Assembly (NCBI RefSeq): GCF_016924645.1
Contig: NZ_JAFFJV010000014.1
Coordinates: 141,075-205,074, forward strand
DNA: 64,000 bases
Source of the DNA: Rufibacter psychrotolerans
Lineage (GTDB): Bacteria > Bacteroidota > Bacteroidia > Cytophagales > Hymenobacteraceae
Direction: 5' to 3'
The notes beneath the pieces were generated by a model. The model had not been told where the DNA came from. It was given only the letters and a program-made list of their open reading frames with translations, and did not search any database. The position numbers and the translations under genes were made by a program. Positions 6,800 through 14,356 of this stretch are shown here, piece after piece (within the stretch, counting starts at the first letter, position 1; every line of letters starts with the position of its first letter).

Positions 6800-8983
6800 C
6801 TACTTTTCTTCTTTCACTTTAATGTCGGTGCCCAGGCGTTGCAGGTAGGCAATGAGGGCCACAATCTCTTTCTCTGGCTTCACCTCAATGTTCTCTTTCC
6901 GGAGCTCGGCGGTGATTTCGCGGGCCTGGCGCAGGAGGTCTTCGTTGGCTCTTTCGGCGTAGCCGGGGGCATACGGAGTTCCTAAATCAGTCAGGACTTT
7001 GATCTTCGCCTGGGTGTCACTCATGTCTATGTCTTTCTCCAGCAACCAGGGGTAAGCGGGCATGATAGAACCCGGTGACATAGAGGTGGGGTCCAGCATG
7101 TGGTGGTAGTGCCAGCTGTGCGGGTACTTCCCTCCCACCCGGTGCAAGTCTGGACCGGTACGTTTAGAGCCCCACAGGAACGGACGGTCGTACACAAACT
7201 CGCCGGCTTTGGAGTACTCGCCGTAGCGCTCGGTCTCTGAGCGGAACGGACGCACCATCTGGGAGTGGCAGTTCACGCAACCTTCTTTGATGTAGACATC
7301 GCGGCCCTGCAACTCAAGGGAGGTGTAGGGTTTCACGCTCTCAATGGTAGGCACGTTGGATTCTACCAGGAACGTGGGGATCATCTCCACCAGCCCCCCA
7401 ATCAGGATGGCGACGGTAGCCCACACGGCCATTTGTACCGGACGGCGCTCAATCATGCGGTGCCAGTGGCCTCCGGCGTGCTCGCCCGCGTTGATTTTGG
7501 CAGCGGGCATTAAAGGAGCGGCCTGGGCTTCTTCGTTGGCTAAGAGCGTACCGGCCTTCACGGTTTTAATGACGTTGTAGATCATCAGGAACACGCCGCT
7601 CAGGTAGAGCACCCCGCCAATGCCGCGCAGGTAGTACATGGGCACAATCTGCAGCACGGTCTCCAGGAAGTTAGAGTACTGGAGCATGCCTTCGTTGTTG
7701 AACTGTTTCCACATGAGGCCCTGGGTGAACCCGGCCCAGTACATGGGAATGGCGTAGAACAGGATGCCCAGCGTGCCTAACCAGAAGTGCCAGTTGGCCA
7801 GTTTGGTAGAGTAGAGTTTGGTCTTGAAGATGCGCGGCAACAGCCAGTACAGGATACCGAAGGTGAGGAAGCCGTTCCAGCCCAGGGCGCCTACGTGTAC
7901 GTGGGCCACGATCCAGTCGGTGTAGTGGGCAATGGCGTTCACGTTTTTGAGCGACATGAGCGGGCCTTCAAAGGTGGCCATACCGTACGCGGTGATGGCG
8001 ACTACCATGAATTTGAGTACCGGCTCCTCGCGCACTTTGTCCCAGGCACCGCGCAGGGTTAACAGACCGTTGATCATTCCGCCCCAGCTGGGCGCCAGCA
8101 GCATCACAGAGAATACTACGCCCAAGGACTGCGCCCAGTCTGGCAAGGCGGTGTACAGCAAGTGGTGCGGACCGGCCCAGATGTAGATGAAGATCAGAGA
8201 CCAGAAGTGGATGATAGACAAACGGTACGAGTACACCGGACGGTTCGCGGCCTTGGGCAGGAAGTAGTACATCATGCCCAGGTACGGCGTGGTTAAGAAG
8301 AACGCGACCGCGTTGTGGCCATACCACCACTGCACCAGCGCATCCTGCACCCCGGCATAACCAGAGTAGCTTTTGAAGAACGTGACCGGAATCTCATAGG
8401 AGTTCACAATGTGCAGCACGGCTACGGTCAAAAACGTGGCGATGTAGAACCAGATGCCCACGTACATGTGGCGCTCACGGCGGTTAAGGATGGTCCCGAA
8501 CATGTTCCAGCCGAACACCACCCACACCAGCGTAATGGCAAGGTCAATGGGCCACTCCAGCTCAGCGTACTCTTTGGACGTAGTGTACCCCAGCGGAAGC
8601 GTGATCACGGCCGAAACAATAATCAGCTGCCAGGCCCAGAAATGGATCTTACTGAGTTTGTCTGAGAACATGCGGGTTTTGCACAATCGCTGCAGCGAGT
8701 AGTACACGCCCATGAAAATACCGTTGCCCACAAAGGCGAAGATCACGGCGTTGGTGTGCAGGGGCCGTACCCGCCCGAAGGTGGTGTACTCAGTGCCCAT
8801 GTTGAGCTCGGGGCGCGCCAGCTGAAACGCGATGATCACCCCGATGAGCATGCCGGCTACGCCCCAGAACAGGGTGGCATAGGCGAAATCGCGGACAATC
8901 TTGTTGTCATAGTAGAATGTGTCAACGGTCCGGACGCTGGATTTGATCGCCTCGCCCGGCGCTTTTAGAACCTCAGCTAACAT
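6800..8983 (-). CDS. ccoNO: cbb3-type cytochrome c oxidase, fused subunits I and II (CcoNO)
   Basis: This 727-residue fusion joins the heme-copper subunit CcoN (about residues 1-470, some twelve membrane helices) to the mono-heme cytochrome c subunit CcoO (about 520-727). CcoN shows the copper/heme histidine region HYTDWIVAHVHVGALGW and GHNAVAFFLTTPYLG. CcoO has a membrane anchor and the heme motif CVNCH in KEGCVNCHSQMVRPF. The ATG at 8983 is preferred because GGAGGA lies 8 bp upstream; a longer in-frame ATG at 9052 lies inside ccoS. It overlaps ccoS by 11 bp. The complex is a high-affinity proton-pumping terminal oxidase. Confidence 0.96.
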   Translation of the reverse strand: MLAEVLKAPGEAIKSSVRTVDTFYYDNKIVRDFAYATLFWGVAGMLIGVIIAFQLARPELNMGTEYTTFGRVRPLHTNAVIFAFVGNGIFMGVYYSLQRLCKTRMFSDKLSKIHFWAWQLIIVSAVITLPLGYTTSKEYAELEWPIDLAITLVWVVFGWNMFGTILNRRERHMYVGIWFYIATFLTVAVLHIVNSYEIPVTFFKSYSGYAGVQDALVQWWYGHNAVAFFLTTPYLGMMYYFLPKAANRPVYSYRLSIIHFWSLIFIYIWAGPHHLLYTALPDWAQSLGVVFSVMLLAPSWGGMINGLLTLRGAWDKVREEPVLKFMVVAITAYGMATFEGPLMSLKNVNAIAHYTDWIVAHVHVGALGWNGFLTFGILYWLLPRIFKTKLYSTKLANWHFWLGTLGILFYAIPMYWAGFTQGLMWKQFNNEGMLQYSNFLETVLQIVPMYYLRGIGGVLYLSGVFLMIYNVIKTVKAGTLLANEEAQAAPLMPAAKINAGEHAGGHWHRMIERRPVQMAVWATVAILIGGLVEMIPTFLVESNVPTIESVKPYTSLELQGRDVYIKEGCVNCHSQMVRPFRSETERYGEYSKAGEFVYDRPFLWGSKRTGPDLHRVGGKYPHSWHYHHMLDPTSMSPGSIMPAYPWLLEKDIDMSDTQAKIKVLTDLGTPYAPGYAERANEDLLRQAREITAELRKENIEVKPEKEIVALIAYLQRLGTDIKVKEEK

Positions 8984-9179
8984 GTGCGGTGTCCTCCATG
9001 GGTTTAGTAGAAATTGTGGTAATGGGCTGTTTTTGAGTTGATTCGTGGTCAAAGAGAATGCGCACGGAGGGCGTGTAGTCGTCCTCGTACTGGCCGGACC
9101 GCACCGCCCACAGGAACGCCCCCAGGAACAGGAGGGCCACCAGAAGACTGATGCAGATTAAAAGAAAGATGATGTTCAT
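8973..9179 (-). CDS. ccoS: cbb3 oxidase maturation protein CcoS, copy 1
   Basis: The 68-residue protein has one membrane helix (MNIIFLLICISLLVALLFLG) followed by the conserved WAVRSGQYEDDYTPSVRILF segment of CcoS. CcoS is required for heme and copper insertion into CcoN. It opens the oxidase operon and overlaps ccoNO. A second copy at 14179-14349 is nearly identical across the conserved core, while the C-terminal tails differ. Confidence 0.9.
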   Translation of the reverse strand: MNIIFLLICISLLVALLFLGAFLWAVRSGQYEDDYTPSVRILFDHESTQKQPITTISTKPMEDTAHVS

Positions 9180-9270
9180 GGCGGAGCCGGTTTTCTCTCC
9201 TGAAACAGGCGGCAGCGGTAGAGTAGTAGAGTTGGCTCCCTCAGCGCTTACCTGGCCCTTTCAGTTGTTA

Positions 9271-9313
9271 CAAAGGTCAGGAGTTGGCCGAGGGAAAAAG
9301 ATGACGGGCGTCA
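9271..9313 (-). promoter_or_regulatory. ccoS-ccoNO-ccoQ-ccoP promoter with TGAC-N4-GTCA operator
   Basis: The minus-strand -7 box GACCTTTG is at 9271-9278. The palindrome TGACGGGCGTCA (arms TGACG/CGTCA) is at 9302-9313. Box edge to operator centre is 29.5 bp. The leader to ccoS is about 85 bp. The operator arms are identical to those before ccoG. Confidence 0.65.
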
Positions 9314-9401
9314 GTTTAGGGGGTGATTGATGTCAGAGAGGGGTTTGGGATGTGTGTAAGGCACGGATTAAATCCGCACCATTGATGAATTAATCAGTTA
9401 T

Positions 9402-10289
9402 TTACCTACCAAGTTTATCCGAAAGAAACCGCTTATAATGTCCTTTCAATTCATTTCTGAAATGTTCCCAATTTATTCCTTCATTCATATTGAAAAGAAT
9501 CTCGTCAAAAATTTCATCATTCTTTCGAAATTGGATAAGAAGCACATTATTAATTATTTCTGGAATGACCACAATATTAACACTCATTTTGTGGTCAACA
9601 TTGTTTTGCAACCAGTATCGAACTGTATGAGCTTTGTCTAATTTATGTGGAATTATGATCATGGATCTTCCAAGTTGCCAGTCCCTACCTAAAGCAGAAC
9701 ATATAGAATTTATTACATCAATGGTTTGGCTTCGCACCATTACCATGATTCCTTTTATCATTTTTTCTGCTTGGTATTCTATTCTTTGATTAAGCTCTTT
9801 ACCAATTCTTTTTAAATCCTCATCCTCAGAATCCATTATATCAGTCTTTAATACGAACTCTTGCAGTTCTCGTAAGTTAACTAAGTTAATATCAATTGCA
9901 GCTTGGATCTTGGCCATTAACTCAGCTTTCTGAGGTTCGCGGTTTAATTTAAACTCGATTCTTTGCTCAAGTTCCTTATTACTAGCACAGCTGTCCAATA
10001 TGGTTTTTATCAAGGGTAAACCCTCATAATCAGAATCGCTTTTACGTTGATTGCAATATGGATGAGCAGGTATCCAGTTTTCATAGTCGTTTATGTTAAA
10101 ATTCTCAGGTAGGCCATAACTGATCAAAACAGATCTCAATCTATCAGATGAGTTAAGAAGCTCTTCTGGAAGCACATGATCTACATGGAAATTTTGAAAA
10201 TTTACGGGTTCCCTACACCACTGACAACGACCATCGAAAGCTCTGTATACAGCATACCTTTGGTTCGGTTTGAATGAGTATTTCGACAT
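9402..10289 (-). CDS. HNH endonuclease domain protein
   Basis: The 295-residue protein has an N-terminal HNH nuclease module. CQWC (residues 22-25) is a zinc-knuckle half, HVDHVLPE (about 35-42) carries the general base His, and NWIPAHPYCNQRKSD (about 72-86) gives the Asn and final Cys pair. The remaining 200 residues look helical (EQRIEFKLNREPQKAELMAK) followed by a mixed domain I do not recognise. The gene is AT-rich against its GC-rich neighbours, stands alone and is oriented away from tyrS, suggesting transfer. A defence or selfish-nuclease role is possible but not shown. Confidence 0.75.
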   Translation of the reverse strand: MSKYSFKPNQRYAVYRAFDGRCQWCREPVNFQNFHVDHVLPEELLNSSDRLRSVLISYGLPENFNINDYENWIPAHPYCNQRKSDSDYEGLPLIKTILDSCASNKELEQRIEFKLNREPQKAELMAKIQAAIDINLVNLRELQEFVLKTDIMDSEDEDLKRIGKELNQRIEYQAEKMIKGIMVMVRSQTIDVINSICSALGRDWQLGRSMIIIPHKLDKAHTVRYWLQNNVDHKMSVNIVVIPEIINNVLLIQFRKNDEIFDEILFNMNEGINWEHFRNELKGHYKRFLSDKLGR

Positions 10290-10504
10290 ATGATGAATTT
10301 ACGATTTCTTACTTAACAAATATCTTCTCTCTATGGCTTGAATGTAAATTTCGTGCCATGGGTATACACAGCTGGAAAGTAAATCAGTAGAAATGAGTTT
10401 ATTCTTACTTATTTCAATGTAGCTTCAAAACTGAAACAAGCTGTTGGCTTGACAAACCTTCATTTGTCGTGATTTTTCGTACATTGTGTAATCGGAAAAT
10501 ATGA

Positions 10505-10744
10505 ACAATTGGCGCACTTAAAGAAGATCTGCACAAATTAATTGAGACTACGGAAGACAAAGCACTTCTGCAAAACATCTTTATGATTCTTTTCAGCCGG
10601 CAACAGCAGCCAGGGCAAATCTGGAGCAGCCTTTCCGAGGAACAGATAGAACAAGTGCTGGATAGCGAGGTGGAAATCTCCAAACCATCGGCTTGGGTGT
10701 CGCATGAAGAGATGGTCAAAGCCAATCAGCAATGGCTCAAATAA
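10505..10744 (+). pseudogene. antitoxin remnant, 5' end lost
   Basis: This open frame follows an in-frame stop at 10502 and has no ATG before its conserved part. It encodes KEDLHKLIETTEDKALLQNI, then SLSEEQIEQVLDSEVEISKP and a tail ending NQQWLK. That pattern is typical of short Bacteroidota antitoxins paired with RelE/ParE toxins. The missing start and the truncated partner immediately after it point to a decayed module. Confidence 0.55.
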
Positions 10745-10806
10745 TCTGGAACATACGCGCCACGCAGCAATTCCAACAGCTTCAGCAGTATGCCTTGTGT
10801 TTCTAG
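10732..10806 (+). pseudogene. RelE/ParE-type toxin fragment
   Basis: The ATG at 10732 overlaps the antitoxin end by 13 bp, the usual toxin-antitoxin arrangement. It encodes MAQIIWNIRATQQFQQLQQY, like the first strand and helix of RelE/ParE toxins, then stops after 24 residues. The remaining 70 or so residues are not recognisable downstream. Confidence 0.5.
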
Positions 10807-10916
10807 CCTGTTTTCCGGTAATTGAGCCTAAAACACCAAAGCCCATGTGGACCTGCCCCACCTGTACCCAATCGTTCTTGCGCGGCAAATTTGTTGTGAC
10901 CGCCCCTCAACAGAAA

Positions 10917-10948
10917 TTGGATTTTTTCGCCGGCGGCCTTACCTTTGC
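10917..10948 (+). promoter_or_regulatory. candidate tyrS promoter
   Basis: The box TACCTTTG ends near 10948 and a TTG lies about 20 bp upstream, matching the Bacteroidota -33/-7 pattern. It would give a leader of about 210 bases before tyrS. The interval 10807-10916 shows no other recognisable feature. Confidence 0.45.
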
Positions 10949-11083
10949 CCAAAATCCAAAACAGATGACGCTTCACCAGCTCACCTTTTACAAGTACTCC
11001 GCTTATTCTACCTATTGCAAAATAGCCGTAGCCTGGGAGTACTATGCTTGATTTGGAATAACAACCCCTTTTCATACAGAAGC

Positions 11084-11109
11084 CCAGGTTCCAGGACCTG
11101 GTTTTTTTT
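11084..11109 (+). terminator. terminator-like hairpin in the tyrS leader
   Basis: CCAGGT and ACCTGG arms form a 6-bp stem with a 6-base loop, followed directly by a run of eight T. It lies between the candidate promoter and the tyrS start (11166), so it may either end a transcript from upstream or act as an attenuator. Confidence 0.55.
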
Positions 11110-11165
11110 GTTGGTACCCGTCTGGTCCTGTGCTTCCCCCATTTCCACCATTAACCGTTAAGCAC

Positions 11166-12392
11166 ATGCACGCAGCAGACCAAGTACACCTGTTAAAAGA
11201 AAACGTAGAAATTTTCCTGCCCCACCAGGCGCTGGAAGAGAAACTGGCCCTGGCCAGACAAGAGCACCGACCGCTCCGGATCAAACTGGGCTTTGACCCC
11301 ACGGCTCCGGACCTGCACCTGGGCCACGCCGTGGTCCTGAAGAAACTGAGGCAGTTTCAGGAGTTGGGGCATACCATTGTCATCATCATCGGGGATTTTA
11401 CGGCCCGTATTGGCGACCCCACCGGCAAGAACAAATCGCGCCCGCCCCTGAGCGTCCAGCAAGTTCTGGAAAATGCGCAGACCTACGTGAACCAGCTCTC
11501 TAAAATCCTGAACGTGGATAAATGCCAGATCAGGTACAATTCTGAATGGCTGGAGGCCATGGACATGACCGAAACCATCCGGTTACTGTCTCAGGTCACC
11601 CTGGCCCAGATCATGCAGCGCACCGATTTCAACAACCGCTTCCAAAGCAACCTGCCCATTTCCCTGCACGAGCTGGTATACCCGCTGCTGCAGGGCTTTG
11701 ACTCCCTCCAGATTCAGGCCGATCTTGAGATGGGCGGCACCGATCAGCTGTTCAATTGCTCCATGGGGCGGCAGTTGCAGGAAGGCCAGGGCGCGCCGGG
11801 GCAGGCGGTGCTGTGCATGCCCCTGCTCAAAGGCATTGACGGGTCGGCGAAAATGAGCAAATCAGAGCACAACACCATCGGCCTCACCGAGGCCCCGCAG
11901 GAGATGTTCGGGAAAATCATGTCCATCCCAGATGCGCTCCTGCCCGAGTACCTGCACCTGGTCACCGATTTCACGCCGGCGGAAAAGCAAGCCTTATTGA
12001 CCCGACTGGAGCAGGGCGAAAACCCGATGGCCGTTAAGAAACTCATTGGCAGCAACGTGGTGCAGCAGTACCATTCGGCGGAAGCCGCAGCCCAGGCGCT
12101 GGCGTTCTTCCAGAAACAGGTTCAAAGCAAAGGTTTTACAGAGAAGGAGTTCACTGCCGTGAGCTGGTCGTCCCTGGCGTTAGATCCTGCCCAGCCGCTC
12201 CGGCTGCTGGACCTTTGCAAAGCCCTCAAACCCCACGAAAGCAATTCTACCCTGAAACGACTAATGGAGGCCGGCAGCGTATGGGTGAACGGTACCAAAG
12301 TGCGCGACGCCCACAGCTTGCTGGACATGGAGAGCGATGCCCTTAGAATCAAGATTGGCAAGCGGGGCTTCTTTGAAGTAACACCAGATTGA
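11166..12392 (+). CDS. tyrS: tyrosyl-tRNA synthetase, TyrRZ type
   Basis: This class I aminoacyl-tRNA synthetase charges tRNA-Tyr. The 408 residues contain the HIGH-like motif HLGH in LGFDPTAPDLHLGHAVVLKK (about residues 40-55) and the KMSKS motif KMSKSEHN (about 235-242). A C-terminal S4-like RNA-binding domain has SNSTLKRLMEAGSVWVNGTK. The early sequence and length place it in the TyrRZ subgroup. The ATG at 11166 (MHAADQVHLL) fits the family start; an upstream alternative near 11130 would add unconserved Pro-rich residues. It converges on the antiporter gene across a long hairpin. Confidence 0.96.
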   Translation: MHAADQVHLLKENVEIFLPHQALEEKLALARQEHRPLRIKLGFDPTAPDLHLGHAVVLKKLRQFQELGHTIVIIIGDFTARIGDPTGKNKSRPPLSVQQVLENAQTYVNQLSKILNVDKCQIRYNSEWLEAMDMTETIRLLSQVTLAQIMQRTDFNNRFQSNLPISLHELVYPLLQGFDSLQIQADLEMGGTDQLFNCSMGRQLQEGQGAPGQAVLCMPLLKGIDGSAKMSKSEHNTIGLTEAPQEMFGKIMSIPDALLPEYLHLVTDFTPAEKQALLTRLEQGENPMAVKKLIGSNVVQQYHSAEAAAQALAFFQKQVQSKGFTEKEFTAVSWSSLALDPAQPLRLLDLCKALKPHESNSTLKRLMEAGSVWVNGTKVRDAHSLLDMESDALRIKIGKRGFFEVTPD

Positions 12393-12402
12393 TGCTCACT
12401 TC

Positions 12403-12454
12403 AGCCGTGCGTTTAGGGACCGTTTTCCCAAAAACAGCCCCTAAACGCACGGCT
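12403..12454. terminator. bidirectional terminator hairpin between tyrS and the antiporter gene
   Basis: A 52-bp inverted repeat starts AGCCGTGCGTTTAGGGAC and ends with GTCC-like/CCCTAAACGCACGGCT. It lies between two convergent stops. It is the longest clear member of the TTTAGGGGCTGTTTT hairpin family. Confidence 0.75.
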
Positions 12455-12459
12455 GTTGC

Positions 12460-13917
12460 TTATTGCAGCGTTTCGCGCACGCGGGCCAGTTCCTGCTCGT
12501 TCTCTACCATGACCATGAGCTTGTCATCGGGTTGCAGCACCGTGGAGCCGTTGGGCGTCACAAAGGAGCCGCCCCGGTCAATAAGCACAATGAGGGCGGT
12601 CTTGGGCAGCCCCAGTTCTACAATGGGTTTGCCAATGGCCCGCCAGTTCTGGCCCATCTCCAGCTCCACCAGAGAGTTTTTAGAAGCATAGCCCCTCTCG
12701 GCCCCCAGGGCCAGCATTCTGAGTGATGTATCTTCTTCGCTCAGGTGGAGCCAATCGGCGACTACTTTGAGGGTGGTGCCTTGCAGCATCACAGAGGTGA
12801 GCACAATGAAGAACACCATGTTAAAGATCATGCCGGCTTTGTCTACCCCGGCCAGCAGCGGGTACATGGCAAACACAATGGGCACCGCCCCGCGCAACCC
12901 TACCCAGGACACGTACAACTTGTCGCGCACCGAGGTCTTGAAGAACGACATGCCCAGAAACACGCTGATGGGCCGCGCCACGAAGATGAGGAACAGCGAA
13001 ATGAGGAGCCCCGCCCCCAGCACCGGCACAATGTGCGACGGAAACACCAGCAGCCCCAGCGTGAGGAACATCACAATCTGCATGAGCCAGGCCAGGCCGT
13101 CGTAGAACCGCGTAAGGCTGCCTTTGTGCAGGAAATTACTGTTGCCCAGCAGCACCGCCGAGATATACACCGCCAGAAAGCCGTTGCCGTTGATGAGGTT
13201 GGTAAACGAGAACGTGAACAGCAGCATGGCCAGCGTTAACGCAGGATACAGGCCCTCCTGCTGCAACTTTATCCGGTTAATGACCCAGCCCATGCTGCGG
13301 CCCATGGCAAAACCCGCCGCCGCGCCAATGCTCATTTGCAGAAAGAACATGGGCACCAGTTGCCAGATGCTGGCCCCCTGGTTGGTGAGCAGAAACGTGA
13401 AACTGACCGTCAGGAAGTAGGCCATGGGGTCGTTACTGCCCGATTCCAGTTCCAGCGTGGGCCCCAGGTTGTTTTTGAGCCCGATCTTACTGGACCGAAG
13501 GATGGAGAACACCGCCGCGGCATCGGTGGAAGACACAATGGCCCCCAGCAGCAGCCCCTCCAGCAGCGTAAAGTCCATGACGTACGTGGCGAAGAGCCCC
13601 ACCAGCATGGCCGTGATGAAGACGCCTAAGGTAGACAGCGCAATGCCGCGCCACAGAATGGGTTTGGTGGTTTCCCAGCGCGTGTCCAGACCGCCGGAGA
13701 AAAGGATGATAGTAAGGGCAATGGTGCCCAGCGACTGCGCCGCGCGGAAGTCATCAAAGTAAATGCCGCCAATGCCCTCAGAGCCCGCCAGCATGCCCAC
13801 GCCCAGAAACAGGGCCAGGGCCGGTATCCCGAAACGCCCCAGGTTTTTGCTGATCAGGATGCTCAGGAAGAGCAGCAGGGAGGCTCCCAGCAGTAATTCT
13901 TCAATGGTAAAGGTCAT
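12460..13917 (-). CDS. potassium/proton antiporter, CPA1 NhaP2/CvrA type
   Basis: The 485-residue protein has about 12 membrane helices, including GSNDPMAYFLTVSFTFLL and the transport core VSSTDAAAVFSILRSSKIGL. A C-terminal TrkA-C-like domain follows (about residues 400-485, GKPIVELGLPKTALIVLIDR ... DDKLMVMVENEQELARV). This layout is the K+/H+ antiporter NhaP2/CvrA, which exports K+ under osmotic or pH stress and is gated by the cytoplasmic domain. The first ATG gives a full-length family member. It is a single gene, convergent with tyrS. The gap 13918-14137 upstream shows no gene. Confidence 0.92.
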   Translation of the reverse strand: MTFTIEELLLGASLLLFLSILISKNLGRFGIPALALFLGVGMLAGSEGIGGIYFDDFRAAQSLGTIALTIILFSGGLDTRWETTKPILWRGIALSTLGVFITAMLVGLFATYVMDFTLLEGLLLGAIVSSTDAAAVFSILRSSKIGLKNNLGPTLELESGSNDPMAYFLTVSFTFLLTNQGASIWQLVPMFFLQMSIGAAAGFAMGRSMGWVINRIKLQQEGLYPALTLAMLLFTFSFTNLINGNGFLAVYISAVLLGNSNFLHKGSLTRFYDGLAWLMQIVMFLTLGLLVFPSHIVPVLGAGLLISLFLIFVARPISVFLGMSFFKTSVRDKLYVSWVGLRGAVPIVFAMYPLLAGVDKAGMIFNMVFFIVLTSVMLQGTTLKVVADWLHLSEEDTSLRMLALGAERGYASKNSLVELEMGQNWRAIGKPIVELGLPKTALIVLIDRGGSFVTPNGSTVLQPDDKLMVMVENEQELARVRETLQ

Positions 13918-14137
13918 AAGCGGCGGAGTGCGTGTGCTTGTCTTTACGGCTCATTCGGTTGGCCGTTTGTCTCAGGCACCCAGGGTTGCGCAGAAAGATT
14001 CTCCCCCCTGCACCACGCTTCTCTCCTCAGGGAAATCCCTCTGAGTCATCGTCAAAGGTTCTTCATGAAAACGCCGCTTTCGGCTGTGTTCGTACGCCTT
14101 CCCCGTTGGGCAGATACACCAATGCTTAAAGCAATTT

Positions 14138-14176
14138 GCGTTTAGGGCTGTTTTTGGGAAAGCAGCCCCTAAACGC
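14138..14176 (-). terminator. hairpin after the second ccoS
   Basis: GCGTTTAGGGCTG and CAGCCCCTAAACGC arms with TTTTTG/AAAG inner bases form a strong stem 2 bp past the ccoS2 stop. It belongs to the dispersed hairpin family and is the likely terminator of ccoI-ccoS2. Confidence 0.7.
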
Positions 14177-14178
14177 CA

Positions 14179-14349
14179 TTACCGCTTCTCTCTATCGGGC
14201 GCGGAGGGAGTTTCCTCGTCAAACAAGATGCGCACCGAAGGGGTGTAGTCATCTTCATACTGGCCAGAGCGCACAGCCCACACAAAAGAACTCAGGAACA
14301 GCGCCGCTACGGTTAAACTGATGCCTATTAACAGGTAGATGATGGTCAT
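14179..14349 (-). CDS. ccoS: cbb3 oxidase maturation protein CcoS, copy 2
   Basis: This 56-residue protein starts at an ATG 7 bp after the ccoI stop. It reads MTIIYLLIGISLTVAALFLS, then WAVRSGQYEDDYTPSVRILF, then a short tail DEETPSAPDREKR. The core is identical to copy 1 at 8973-9179, and the membrane segment and tail have diverged. The ccoI-ccoS order is the classical one, so this copy may be the ancestral partner of CcoI and copy 1 a duplicate. Confidence 0.9.
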   Translation of the reverse strand: MTIIYLLIGISLTVAALFLSSFVWAVRSGQYEDDYTPSVRILFDEETPSAPDREKR

Positions 14350-14356
14350 GATGGGG

